Below the pieces are notes generated by a model. The model saw nothing but the letters and a program-made list of their open reading frames with translations, was not told the DNA's origin and made no database searches. A stretch of DNA of 37,418 nucleotides. It comes from Paenibacillus amylolyticus (lineage in GTDB: Bacteria; Bacillota; Bacilli; Paenibacillales; Paenibacillaceae). Position 1 is the stretch's first letter; every line of letters starts with the position of its first letter. The stretch spans positions 1 to 37,418 of the forward strand of contig NZ_RIAS01000028.1 of NCBI RefSeq assembly GCF_003719335.1, read 5' to 3'. Position numbers and translations under genes: made by a program. Below are positions 6,672 to 15,101 of the stretch, in pieces.

Positions 6672-7565
6672 ATGAAAGTGTTAAAAGTAAACGATATTGA
6701 TATTGCCTATGACAGTTATGGCAGCGAAAAGAATGAAGCCATTCTATTAATTGCAGGGCTTGGCACACAGATGATTCGTTGGACGGTTCCATTCTGTGAG
6801 ATGTTAGCTGCACGAGGATTTCGAGTGATTCGTTTTGATAATCGAGATACGGGTTTATCTACACATTTTAGCAATCATGCAACATTAGATTTCGAAGCAC
6901 TTGCCAATACACTCATGTCGGGAAAACTCCCTGATCTTCCATATACTCTTGATGATATGGCTGACGATACGATTGGATTGTTAGATGCCCTGGGAATATC
7001 AAAAGCCCATATTGTTGGACGTTCGATGGGTGGTATGATTGCGCAGCTTGTGGCCAGCCAATATTCTGAGCGTGTCCTCTCGCTTACTTCTATTATGTCA
7101 ACTACAGGCAATCCCGAGCTTCCACCGACATCCCCGGAAGTCATGGCGTTAATGACTCGGCCAGCACCGAATCCGATGGAGGATGAAGGGGGACATTTGG
7201 CCCAAAGCGTAGCTTTTGCCAAACGTATTGCCGGTACAGGTCACGCGTTTGAGGAAGACGAGTATCGTTCGCTCATTCGAGAGGAAATACAGCGAGCTTA
7301 TGATCCGGGCAGTGTCGGGCGACAGATTGCTGCAATTGCGGTTTCAGGTGATCGACGGACGCGACTGGCAAAAGTTAAGGTTCCAGCCTTAGTGATTCAT
7401 GGTGTGGAGGATCCGATGTTTGTTCCCGCTTGCGGTAGAGATACGGCGGAAGCTATCAATGATGCAGAATTGATGTTACTTGAAGGAATGGGGCATGATC
7501 TTCCCAAGCAACTGTTCGAAACAGTTGTTGATGCAATCGAAAGGACAGCCCGGCGTAAAGGATAA
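6672..7565 (+). CDS. Alpha/beta-fold hydrolase
   Basis: A 297-residue protein with a complete catalytic triad by pattern: nucleophile Ser118 in VGRSMGGM, acid Asp247 in IHGVEDPMF, and His275 in EGMGHDLP. The oxyanion loop region is IAGLGTQMIRW near residue 27. It has no signal peptide, so it acts in the cytoplasm. It resembles the esterase subgroup that includes the aclacinomycin methylesterase RdmC, although members of this subgroup are poor guides to substrate. AGAGGAG lies 8 bases before the ATG. It follows the DUF2239 gene in the same operon and shares the palindrome-controlled promoter at 5992-6020. Confidence 0.88.
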   Translation: MKVLKVNDIDIAYDSYGSEKNEAILLIAGLGTQMIRWTVPFCEMLAARGFRVIRFDNRDTGLSTHFSNHATLDFEALANTLMSGKLPDLPYTLDDMADDTIGLLDALGISKAHIVGRSMGGMIAQLVASQYSERVLSLTSIMSTTGNPELPPTSPEVMALMTRPAPNPMEDEGGHLAQSVAFAKRIAGTGHAFEEDEYRSLIREEIQRAYDPGSVGRQIAAIAVSGDRRTRLAKVKVPALVIHGVEDPMFVPACGRDTAEAINDAELMLLEGMGHDLPKQLFETVVDAIERTARRKG

Positions 7566-7589
7566 TATATACGTTCGACTTCAACCAGA

Positions 7590-7680
7590 ATATATGATGA
7601 ATTATCACCATAGTTAAAGTTATGTAAACCCATGGGAAACCGAAGGCGAAACAGTTGCGAGGAATGATTTTAAGCCAAAC
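7590..7680 (+). mobile_element. Probable group II intron fragment (domains II-III only)
   Basis: This non-coding stretch contains, in order, TTATCACCA (7602-7610), AAACCCATGGGAAACCGAA (7625-7643), GGCGAAAC, TTGCGAGGAATGA (7655-7667) and GCCAAAC. From memory these match in order and spacing the domain II-III part of bacterial group II introns such as Lactococcus Ll.LtrB (TTATCACCA, AACCTATGGGAACGAAA, GCGATGCCGAGAAT, CCAAGAC). No domain V hairpin (GAGCCGTAT...ACGGTTC) and no reverse transcriptase frame are present, so it would be a dead remnant. The rest of the gap to 7767 holds nothing I can name. Confidence 0.42.
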
Positions 7681-7767
7681 AGATGTTACCCGTGTACTTC
7701 AACACCTTTCCTTTCACTCACCAAGTCCCGCATTCCTATGTCTCACGGTTGCCTAACTGAATAATCG

Positions 7768-7796
7768 TTGTATTCTCAACAAAGTTCAGCTAAAAT
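7768..7796 (+). promoter_or_regulatory. Promoter of the cyclodeaminase-family operon
   Basis: TTGTAT (7768-7773) and TAAAAT (7791-7796) with a 17-base spacer. The predicted start near 7803 leaves a leader of about 138 bases before the GTG at 7941. Confidence 0.5.
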
Positions 7797-7816
7797 AAAG
7801 CTACAAATTTTATATC

Positions 7817-7856
7817 ATGCTTGTTTTTATCCCCGGGTAAAAACGATGATAAGCAT
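7817..7856 (+). promoter_or_regulatory. Leader hairpin with CCCGGGTA core, possible antiterminator
   Basis: ATGCTT (7817-7822) can pair with AAGCAT (7851-7856), enclosing GTTTTTAT-CCC pairing with GGGTAAAAAC (7835-7844); GATGAT is left as a bulge. The distal AAGCAT overlaps the first bases of the left arm of the terminator stem at 7853, so the two structures compete in part. At DNA level the CCCCGGGTAA core resembles the operator core at 5968-6027. Confidence 0.35.
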
Positions 7857-7919
7857 TGAGTCTCACTCCCCACTAGGGCCTACATAATGTAGGAGGGATG
7901 AGATTCAATGCTTTTTTTG
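7853..7919 (+). terminator. Leader terminator (attenuator candidate) before the cyclodeaminase-family gene
   Basis: GCATTGAGTCTCACTCCC (7853-7870) pairs imperfectly with GGGATGAGATTCAATGC, with a nested hairpin CCTACA/TGTAGG in the loop, and the stem is followed directly by CTTTTTTTGA. It lies between the promoter at 7768 and the start at 7941, so transcription of the operon must pass it. It does not carry a T-box consensus that I can see. Confidence 0.65.
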
Positions 7920-7940
7920 ATAAAGAAGGAGGCATACCAG

Positions 7941-8957
7941 GTGCGATTTTTAAGTGATAACGATGTCAGACAAGGATTGAATGTACCGCAGGTGATACAC
8001 CTAGTAGAAACAGTATACAAGGCTAGGAGTGAACATAACACGGAGACTTGGCCGACAATCTTCTACGATTTTGTTCCAGGCAAGGCAGATATGGATATCA
8101 AATCAGGATACCTGAAGAGTGATAAGGTATTTGGACATAAAACGATCACATGGTTTGCCGAGAATGAAGCGAAGCAGCTTCCCACGTTGACGGGGCTCAT
8201 AAACGTATTTGATGCCGAAACAGGCAGACCCTTCGGAATAACCGAGGCATCCTTTATTACGGGCATACGTACAGGTGCTTCGGGAGCAATCGGAGCAAAA
8301 TACTTGGCTAGAACGGACTCTGAAACTCTCCTTGTCGTAGGCTCTGGCAATCAGGCGATCTTCCAAATCGCTTGTGCCTTGTCTGTGCTTCCGAACTTGA
8401 AAACGGTTTGTGTTGCCGCCAGGGACCAAGAAAAGCTGATATCTTTTGTAAACACCTTACCACACCGACTTCAATCTGAATTTTGTACGAACATAGAGAA
8501 CGTTACGTTTGAAGTAGCAGAATCGTTAGAAGAAGCTGTAAAAAACAGTGATATTATCATCACCGTCACATCATCCAGAACGCCGATCATTAAGAGGGAA
8601 TGGGTAAAAGAAGGTACACATCTTTCTTGCATCGGTGCAGATATGGCGGGGAAACAGGAGGTTGACTCCAAGCTGATATCACAAGCACGTTTGTATGTAG
8701 ATGATCGAGAACACTGTATACATGTGGGCGAGATTGAAATACCGCTAAAAGAAGGCAAGATTACAGAAAGCCATATATGCGGTGAGATCGGCGATTTGAT
8801 TTTAGGGAAAATAGAGGGAAGAACATCAAACCAACAAATCACCATATTTGATGCGACAGGTATGGCGATTCTGGATATATATGCAGCAAAAATGGCGTTA
8901 CAGAATGCTGAGGAGCGAAATCTAGGCATTAAAATTGACTTGGAAGGGAAAATTTGA
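7941..8957 (+). CDS. Ornithine cyclodeaminase / mu-crystallin family protein
   Basis: A 338-residue NAD(P)-dependent enzyme. Visible family features are the substrate-side IRTGASGAIGAKYLAR near residue 115, the Rossmann motif LVVGSGNQA, ITVTSSRTP and GADMAGKQEVD, and near the end IFDATGMAILD. Family members include ornithine cyclodeaminase, alanine dehydrogenase of archaea, SbnB and EutC. The next gene is a threonine dehydratase-like PLP enzyme one base after the stop; EutB/EutC of ectoine breakdown are such a pair, but the assignment is only suggested. An in-frame ATG at 7908 lies inside the terminator stem and lacks spacing to a ribosome binding site. The GTG at 7941 has AAGGAGG 8 bases before it, so I use it. 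Confidence 0.85.
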   Translation: MRFLSDNDVRQGLNVPQVIHLVETVYKARSEHNTETWPTIFYDFVPGKADMDIKSGYLKSDKVFGHKTITWFAENEAKQLPTLTGLINVFDAETGRPFGITEASFITGIRTGASGAIGAKYLARTDSETLLVVGSGNQAIFQIACALSVLPNLKTVCVAARDQEKLISFVNTLPHRLQSEFCTNIENVTFEVAESLEEAVKNSDIIITVTSSRTPIIKREWVKEGTHLSCIGADMAGKQEVDSKLISQARLYVDDREHCIHVGEIEIPLKEGKITESHICGEIGDLILGKIEGRTSNQQITIFDATGMAILDIYAAKMALQNAEERNLGIKIDLEGKI

Positions 8958-8958
8958 A

Positions 8959-9546
8959 ATGACTTTTAACTATGAACATGTGTTTCAAGCATATGATCGC
9001 ATCAAGAAACATCTGAAGCCAACACCACTTGAAGAGTCGTTCTATCAAGGCGATCTGAATAGAAGATACTTTTTCAAACTGGAGTCCTTTCAACGAGCAA
9101 AGACCTTTAAAATCCGAGGCGCATTAAACAAAATGATGACGCTATCCGAGGAAGAAAAAACAAAGGCGTTGCCGCCATTTCTTCAGGTAACCACGGTAGT
9201 GCTGTGAGCTACGCGGCTTCTATTCTCGGAATTCATAACGTCAAGGTAATTGTTCCCGAAACGACAGCCCAAAGAAAGATTGATAAAATGAACGATTTTG
9301 GGGGCAGAAGTGATGAAATTAGGTAAAGATTTTGACGAGGCTCATATGCTCGGCATGAAATACATTCATGAACATCATTTAACGTATATCGATCCTTACT
9401 ACGATGATCCGGATATTTATGGTGGACAAGGGACGATAGGCATTGAAATTTTAGAACAAAACCAAGATATTGATACGATCGTCGTTCCAGTAGGTGGCGG
9501 AGGTCACTTCATAAATAAAGCATGTGAAGTCATTTTCGGTGAATAA
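8959..9546 (+). pseudogene. Broken threonine dehydratase / EutB-like PLP enzyme gene
   Basis: The start ATG follows the upstream stop by one base, with GGAAGGGA before it. The first frame carries the PLP lysine motif TFKIRGALNKM. After ACAAA at about 9163 one A appears to be lost, and the sequence continues in another frame as VAAISSGNHGSAVSYAAS. At GGGGG (9300-9304) one extra G restores the first frame, giving GAEVMKLGKDFDEA and IVVPVGGGG. Directly after this glycine loop the frame ends in 13 unrelated residues and a stop, so more than 100 residues of the catalytic C-terminal part are gone. Both frameshifts sit in homopolymers and could be read errors, but the C-terminal loss is a real truncation. 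Confidence 0.75.
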
Positions 9547-9561
9547 TACCTGTAAAATCAA

Positions 9562-9608
9562 AACCCTCATACTTGTGGAGTGAAAATCCATTGTATGAGG
9601 GTTATTTT
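9562..9608 (+). terminator. Rho-independent terminator
   Basis: AACCCTCATAC (9562-9572) pairs perfectly with GTATGAGGGTT (9593-9603), followed by ATTTTC. It ends the cyclodeaminase-family operon just after the truncated dehydratase. Confidence 0.75.
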
Positions 9609-9664
9609 CGTTCAACGAACGTGTCATATTAACAATTTGTTATCGAAGCTATCGTTTTATCATG

Positions 9665-9693
9665 TTGACTTGGAAGTTGCGAATCTATACTAA
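9665..9693 (+). promoter_or_regulatory. Promoter of the carbohydrate ABC transporter operon
   Basis: TTGACT (9665-9670) is followed after 17 bases by TACTAA (9688-9693), or after 15 bases by TATACT (9686-9691). A small dyad, CGTTC-AAC-GAACG (9609-9621), lies upstream and could be a regulator site. Confidence 0.5.
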
Positions 9694-9762
9694 ATGTACG
9701 GAGATACAACAGAGTATGATGCTTATCTCTGCAGAACATAGAGAAAGAAGGGTAGCACACGA

Positions 9763-10728
9763 ATGAGTAATGCAAAAGCCACCACACCCACGCAAGCCGA
9801 TGTGATTCGTCCGAGTCCCCGGCGCACCAAACGCAAAAAAGGCTTTAAGCGAACACTGGCACTGGATCTTATGCTACTGCCAGCAGTCATCTTGACGTTC
9901 ATATTTGCGTACATACCGATGGGCGGATTGGTTATCGCTTTTCAGGATTACAAACCCTGGCTCGGGTTTGCCAAGTCTTCTTGGATCGGCCTGGAACATT
10001 TTCAATTTCTGTTCAGCATGCCGGAGAATGTGCAGGTAATCTGGAACACGTTAATTATTGCGGGAATGAAACTGATTGGAGGTCTGATTGCACCATTGAT
10101 CTTTGCATTACTCCTCAACGAAGTACGGAAGGAAACGTTCAAGAAGAGTATACAAACCTTCGTTTATCTGCCGCACTTTCTGTCATGGGTCATTCTAGGC
10201 GGAATTTTGCTGGACATGCTGGCAACAAAAGGCATGATCAATCAGTTTCTTGGGGCCGTGTTTGGTCTTGAACCTATCTTTTTCCTCGGAGAAGGTACCT
10301 GGTTTAGAATCGTTGTGGTCACCAGTGATATCTGGAAAGAATTCGGGTTCGGCGCAATCATTTTTCTCGCCTCGCTGGCAGGCATTAATCCGGCACTATA
10401 TGAAGCTGCTGAAGTGGATGGAGCGAGCCGTTGGCAACAGACCTGGTCCATTACGATTCCTGCTCTCATTCCCATCATGATTGTCGTAGGAACGTTGTCC
10501 CTTGGAAACATTTTGAACGGAGGATTCGACCAGATTTTCAACCTATATAATCCGCTCGTTTACGATAAGGGTGATATCATTGATACCTTTGTGTATCGGG
10601 TAGGTCTCATCGATGGAAAGTTTGGATTCTCGGCTGCAGTTGGGCTCTTCAAATCGGTTGTCGGATTCGTTCTGATTGTGCTCGCATACCGTGCAGCTTA
10701 TAAATTTGCGAATTACCGTATTTTCTAG
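9763..10728 (+). CDS. Carbohydrate ABC transporter permease, LplB/YteP type
   Basis: A 321-residue inner-membrane permease with six predicted segments; the N-terminus is basic (RTKRKKGFKRTLALDLMLL), then FIFAYIPMGGLVIAFQDYKP, characteristic of the LplB group. The EAA loop that contacts the ATPase is YEAAEVDGASRWQQTWSITI. It is the first gene of a permease-permease-binding protein operon of the CUT1 type. No ATPase gene is included; such systems commonly share an MsmX-type ATPase encoded elsewhere. The ribosome binding site is AAGAAGGGT, about 10 bases before the ATG. Substrate is probably an oligosaccharide or glycoside, not determinable here. Confidence 0.93.
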   Translation: MSNAKATTPTQADVIRPSPRRTKRKKGFKRTLALDLMLLPAVILTFIFAYIPMGGLVIAFQDYKPWLGFAKSSWIGLEHFQFLFSMPENVQVIWNTLIIAGMKLIGGLIAPLIFALLLNEVRKETFKKSIQTFVYLPHFLSWVILGGILLDMLATKGMINQFLGAVFGLEPIFFLGEGTWFRIVVVTSDIWKEFGFGAIIFLASLAGINPALYEAAEVDGASRWQQTWSITIPALIPIMIVVGTLSLGNILNGGFDQIFNLYNPLVYDKGDIIDTFVYRVGLIDGKFGFSAAVGLFKSVVGFVLIVLAYRAAYKFANYRIF

Positions 10729-10745
10729 AAAGGAGACCTCACGGC

Positions 10746-11624
10746 ATGTATCATAAAACAAAACCCTACAAAGTTTTCACCGTGTTTAACTATACGTTCT
10801 TAATTTTGTTATCGTTACTCTGTATTATCCCGTTGATCCACATTCTCGCGGTCTCCTTCAGCGGTAAGGCAGCTGCCAATGCCAATCTGGTCGGACTCTT
10901 TCCGGTTGAATTTACTTTTGATGCTTATGAGAAAACATTGGCTAATGAAAACTTTATCCGTTCCCTGTGGGTTGCTGTACAGCGAACCGTGCTGGGCACA
11001 CTTCTCAGTATGATTGTTGTTATTCTGGCAGCGTATCCGTTATCTCGCGAAAATCGAAGCTTTAAACGTCGTAACATCTATACCTGGTATTTTGTGTTTA
11101 CGATGCTATTCAGTGGAGGCTTAATTCCATTCTACATTCTTATTCAGAAGCTTAATTTGCTCAATACGATTTGGGTACTTATTCTTCCCGGAGCAGTATC
11201 TGTCTGGAATATGATCCTGTTGTTAAATTTCTTCCGCAATGTGCCTAAAGAGCTGGAAGAAGCAGCTTTTATTGATGGTGCGGGTTACTTTCGAACATTG
11301 ATTTCCGTCTTTTTACCTGTGTCGATGCCAGCCATCGCTACACTATCCCTGTTCTCCATGGTGGGGCACTGGAACGCCTGGTTCGATGGTTTGATTTTCC
11401 TGACAGATCACGAAAAGTATCCTCTCGCCACCTTCCTGCAGACGATCATCGTACAGCAGGATTTCAGTAAAGTTTCCGTGCGTCCCGAAGACCTGGAGAA
11501 CATCTCCCAACGGACGATCAAGGCGGCTCAGATTTTCATTGGCATGGCGCCGATTTTGGTTGTATACCCCTTACTGCAACGCTTTTTTGTTAAAGGGATT
11601 GTACTTGGTGCTGTTAAAGAGTAA
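10746..11624 (+). CDS. Carbohydrate ABC transporter permease, YtcP type
   Basis: A 292-residue permease, starting 17 bases after the first permease with AAAGGAGA as ribosome binding site. It has six membrane segments, with the N-terminal FNYTFLILLSLLCIIPLIHI and the family phrase HILAVSFSGKAAANANLVGL. The EAA loop is EEAAFIDGAGYFRTLISVFL, and the C-terminus has the typical YPLLQRFFVKGIVLGAVKE. It forms the heteromeric channel with the preceding LplB-type subunit. Confidence 0.93.
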   Translation: MYHKTKPYKVFTVFNYTFLILLSLLCIIPLIHILAVSFSGKAAANANLVGLFPVEFTFDAYEKTLANENFIRSLWVAVQRTVLGTLLSMIVVILAAYPLSRENRSFKRRNIYTWYFVFTMLFSGGLIPFYILIQKLNLLNTIWVLILPGAVSVWNMILLLNFFRNVPKELEEAAFIDGAGYFRTLISVFLPVSMPAIATLSLFSMVGHWNAWFDGLIFLTDHEKYPLATFLQTIIVQQDFSKVSVRPEDLENISQRTIKAAQIFIGMAPILVVYPLLQRFFVKGIVLGAVKE

Positions 11625-11672
11625 GACCAATTCTGGTTTAACTAAATTTTTATATGATATGGGGGAGACAAC

Positions 11673-13358
11673 GTGTTTAAAACATGGAAAAAGCCGCTTC
11701 GCATGTTGATGGCTGCTACAATGTTATCTGGTGTACTCGCAGCGTGCAGCAACGATTCTACATCCGAGAAAAATCCTAACGACAGTAATGAATTTTATTC
11801 CGCACCGTTTGAAAATGGTAAATATGTTGAACCGGTTACCATTTCCACGGTATTCCCGATCACCAGCAGCTTGAAATTCAAAAATGGAGAAAATATTGAA
11901 AATAACGTTCATACGAAGTGGGCTCACGATACACTGGGGATCGACATTAAATACTTATGGACGGTCAGTGAACAAAATAATGCTTACCAGACCAAACTTC
12001 GTCTGATGCTCACATCAGGCCAGAAAATGCCGGATATTATCTCTTTCCGCGGTAGTCAAACATTAATCAGTGATTTAATTGAATCGGGTCAATTCGTGGA
12101 TGCAGGAGAACTATTCGATAAATATGCTTCGGATACGTATAAAAAAGCGATGGCGGAAGATCCGAATGTGTGGAATCCCTACATCCGTGATGGTAAACGA
12201 ATGGCAATCCCCATTCTGGAGAACGCTTACAATAATGATCCAGTGATGTACATTCGTGAAGACTGGCTTAAGAAGTTGAATCTGAAAGCACCAACAACAT
12301 TAGATGAATTAGAAACGGTGATGGAAGCCTTCGTCAATCAGGACCCGGATGGAAACGGGAAGAAAGATACCGTTGCTCTCTCTGTAGGGTTCAAAAACAA
12401 TTTGAACACGTGGATGGCAGACTCCGGCTGGATCTTTGGCATGTTTGGGGCGATGCCGAATCAGTGGAATAAAGCAGCAGACGGTTCACTTGCATACGGC
12501 TCTATCCAACCTGAGATGAAACCGGCACTGGAGAAGATGAAAGAGTGGATGGAGAAAGGTTACATTGATAAAGAAGCAGGGCTGTATGATGAGCCCAAAG
12601 CCGCTGAAGCATTCACTGCAGGGAAGTCTGGTATTATCGTTGGTCCATACTGGATGACAGGCTGGCCAATCCCGGATCTGCAGCAAAATGTGCCAGGTGC
12701 TGAATATAAAGCATATCCACTTCCTGCTGGTCCTGGCGGTAAAATGGGACGGCACGGAACACCAATCAGTACGGGTGCTGTTCTGATCAATAAGGATATG
12801 GAACACAAAGACGCATTCTTTGTATATCAGAACTATCTGTTTGATCACTGGGCTAATCCGGAAAGTACAACATTCGTACACGGGTTTGCCAAAGGCTATG
12901 ATTATGATATCGGTCCTGACGGCGAGGTATACAAAGAGCAGCAAAGCGATAAAATTCCGGGCGGCTGGATCGATGCGATCCGTTATACACTTACGTTTGA
13001 TGGAGCGATCATTCCTAACCTCATGATGAATACGCTAGCTGATCTTGCGAATGGTAAAGAGCCGACCACTCAGTATGAGAAAAACCTGGCGGACCGAATC
13101 CCTGAACAGATTAAAGCAGCCAAAATTGTTATTGATCAAAAAGATATTGTAATGCCTCAAATGTTCACGGGTGTTCCAACGAAAACACAGGTTGCCAGAG
13201 GCGATTTGCTGACCAAGCTGGAAAAAGAAGTATTGAACAAAATCATTTATGGTCAAGCGCCGATTGATGAATTTGATACTTTTGCGCAGCAGTACATGTC
13301 TTCTGGAGGCAAACAGATTACCGAAGAAGTCAACGCATGGTATGATACGATAAAATAA
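11673..13358 (+). CDS. Extracellular solute-binding lipoprotein of the carbohydrate ABC transporter
   Basis: A 561-residue lipoprotein. It starts with GTG (GGGGGAGA 6 bases upstream), followed by a basic signal sequence and the lipobox GVLAAC with lipidated Cys25. The body is a family-1 type sugar-binding protein of the long LplA/YtcQ class: NGKYVEPVTISTVFPI early, YIREDWLKKLNLKAPTTLDE and DPDGNGKKDT (a calcium-loop-like acidic segment) in the middle. The length agrees with this class, which is longer than classical sugar-binding proteins. It captures the sugar outside the membrane for the two permeases. The gene ends at a strong terminator shared with the convergent regulator gene. Confidence 0.93.
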   Translation: MFKTWKKPLRMLMAATMLSGVLAACSNDSTSEKNPNDSNEFYSAPFENGKYVEPVTISTVFPITSSLKFKNGENIENNVHTKWAHDTLGIDIKYLWTVSEQNNAYQTKLRLMLTSGQKMPDIISFRGSQTLISDLIESGQFVDAGELFDKYASDTYKKAMAEDPNVWNPYIRDGKRMAIPILENAYNNDPVMYIREDWLKKLNLKAPTTLDELETVMEAFVNQDPDGNGKKDTVALSVGFKNNLNTWMADSGWIFGMFGAMPNQWNKAADGSLAYGSIQPEMKPALEKMKEWMEKGYIDKEAGLYDEPKAAEAFTAGKSGIIVGPYWMTGWPIPDLQQNVPGAEYKAYPLPAGPGGKMGRHGTPISTGAVLINKDMEHKDAFFVYQNYLFDHWANPESTTFVHGFAKGYDYDIGPDGEVYKEQQSDKIPGGWIDAIRYTLTFDGAIIPNLMMNTLADLANGKEPTTQYEKNLADRIPEQIKAAKIVIDQKDIVMPQMFTGVPTKTQVARGDLLTKLEKEVLNKIIYGQAPIDEFDTFAQQYMSSGGKQITEEVNAWYDTIK

Positions 13359-13365
13359 AAAAACG

Positions 13366-13424
13366 AACCGCACTTCATGTACAAGTGGTTTCCTTTACCT
13401 TTGTACATGAAGCGCGGTTTTTTA
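13366..13424. terminator. Bidirectional rho-independent terminator
   Basis: A 19-bp stem (13366-13384 with 13401-13419) has one mismatch. It is followed by TTTTTT on the plus strand and preceded by AAAAAAA, which is a T run on the minus strand. It serves both the transporter operon and the convergent two-component operon. Confidence 0.85.
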
Positions 13425-13460
13425 CTTTGTTTTACGTTAACTTTCTCATGGTACGCTGCT

Positions 13461-15101
13461 TTACTGCTCCCGATATTCCTGCGGTGTCATCCCAAATTTA
13501 TCACGGAACACCTTGATGAAATATTGGGAGTTGGCATACCCCAGTTTTTCTGAGATCTCATATACCTTATCCTGCGAATGGTTTAGTAGGTAGAGTGCAA
13601 GATCCATTTTCACACTTAAAATATACTCACTCAAACTGATGCCTTGAAGTTGTTTAAACAGCTTGGAGACGTACACCGGGTGCAAGGATACATGATCTGC
13701 GATCGATTGAAGACTGAGGGAATGCAAGTTCGCCGAAACAAACGTCTTGATCTGATGAATGACGTCATGTTGCTCATCAAATGACTGTTCTTCCAGCTTT
13801 AGACGCAGACTATCAAGTATGTTATCAGCCCAATCTGTAAGTTGGGATACTGATCGAAAAGGCACACGTGGAACCCACTCGTTTCCGACCAGATCGGACA
13901 ACAGCGCTTGATTTTTGTGGGCAATGTAATGAAAGGCCGATAACAATACAATCTGAATCTCGTCCAGATGTTCTTCGGTTTGTTCAGGTAGCGCACTATA
14001 TCCGATCTTAATTCGGTGTAGACGTTCTTTGAATACTTCCCATTGTCCTGTTTCAAGTAAATGATTGAAGGTTGGGGGTTCATATAATATATGCAAAGAA
14101 CGAATGGATACGGGGCGATAACTTTCCTCAAGGGAAAGGAAGTATCCCGTGCCGTTACCTACCTGCTTTTTGAGAGCCGATAGGGCTTGCTCATACATGT
14201 CACGAATATCTTGCTGGAGTCTACCTCCATGGCTAAGAATAACCGAAATTCCACCTTTCAGGTATTCATTAACATTGTGATGCAATTGCAAGGAAAGATG
14301 GGTGAGATCCTGATTTTGCTTCATGGGTTGCTCACTGTGATTCGTCTCTGGTGAAGTATGCAATTCGTTGTTGTCAGGTCCAGCAGACTTTAATAAAAAG
14401 ACCAGATAATCGAAATGATCCCTACAGTGCCAGGTATAAAAAGCCGTATTGAATAACTCACATGCAATGTTGGTCACAGCGTATTCAAACAATTGCAAAC
14501 TGGTCGTCGTATACTTGGTGAAATGCTCTTCCAGCCGCACCAGAACAAGCTGTACTTCATCTTGGGCATGGAAGGGGAGATGATAATGTTGCAACTTGTC
14601 GTTCAGAATATCTTCTGCATAGTGGTTACCTTCAATCAGTTGATTCAGTAACCTGTCCTTCAGCGAAGGCAGGTGCTCATGAAAGGAGTTCAGGGCTTGT
14701 TCATAGGACAAGGCCTTACGAATTTGCTCTTCAATGGACAGCACTGTTTGTTCCAGACAGGATGCCAGTTTTTCGACATCCAGCGGTTTCAATAAATACT
14801 CGACAACACCATATTTCGTCGCTTCTTTAGCATACTCAAACTCGGCATAACCCGTAAGCAAAATGCAGGGCAGATTGGGCTTTATCGCCTTGATCTGCCG
14901 GATCAGTTCAAGTCCGTTCATGACAGGCATGGAAATATCGGTGATCACCATGTCTACCGTTTGTTCCTCCATAATAGATAATGCCTGCATGCCGGAGTAT
15001 GCTTTGTGAATACGCTCAATACGGTATTGATCCCACGGGAATGAGATCTCTAGATCGTCAATCACATAGGATTCATCGTCAACTAACAGAATCTGATGCA
15101 T
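13461..15101 (-). CDS. YesN-type response regulator with AraC output domain
   Basis: A 546-residue cytoplasmic regulator. The receiver domain (residues 1-120) starts MHQILLVDDESYVIDDLE, with phosphoacceptor Asp55 in MVITDISMPV and Lys105 in YLLKPLD. The last 100 residues are an AraC-type double helix-turn-helix: SLQSIADHVSLHPVYVSKLF, then VYEISEKLGYANSQYFIKVF and FGMTPQEYREQ. The middle is the variable linker of YesN proteins. A longer frame starting at 15188 has no ribosome binding site; the ATG at 15101 has TAAGGAGG 9 bases upstream and begins directly with the receiver strand, so I use it. It overlaps the kinase gene by 23 bases. It probably activates the convergent ABC transporter operon. 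Confidence 0.92.
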   Translation of the reverse strand: MHQILLVDDESYVIDDLEISFPWDQYRIERIHKAYSGMQALSIMEEQTVDMVITDISMPVMNGLELIRQIKAIKPNLPCILLTGYAEFEYAKEATKYGVVEYLLKPLDVEKLASCLEQTVLSIEEQIRKALSYEQALNSFHEHLPSLKDRLLNQLIEGNHYAEDILNDKLQHYHLPFHAQDEVQLVLVRLEEHFTKYTTTSLQLFEYAVTNIACELFNTAFYTWHCRDHFDYLVFLLKSAGPDNNELHTSPETNHSEQPMKQNQDLTHLSLQLHHNVNEYLKGGISVILSHGGRLQQDIRDMYEQALSALKKQVGNGTGYFLSLEESYRPVSIRSLHILYEPPTFNHLLETGQWEVFKERLHRIKIGYSALPEQTEEHLDEIQIVLLSAFHYIAHKNQALLSDLVGNEWVPRVPFRSVSQLTDWADNILDSLRLKLEEQSFDEQHDVIHQIKTFVSANLHSLSLQSIADHVSLHPVYVSKLFKQLQGISLSEYILSVKMDLALYLLNHSQDKVYEISEKLGYANSQYFIKVFRDKFGMTPQEYREQ

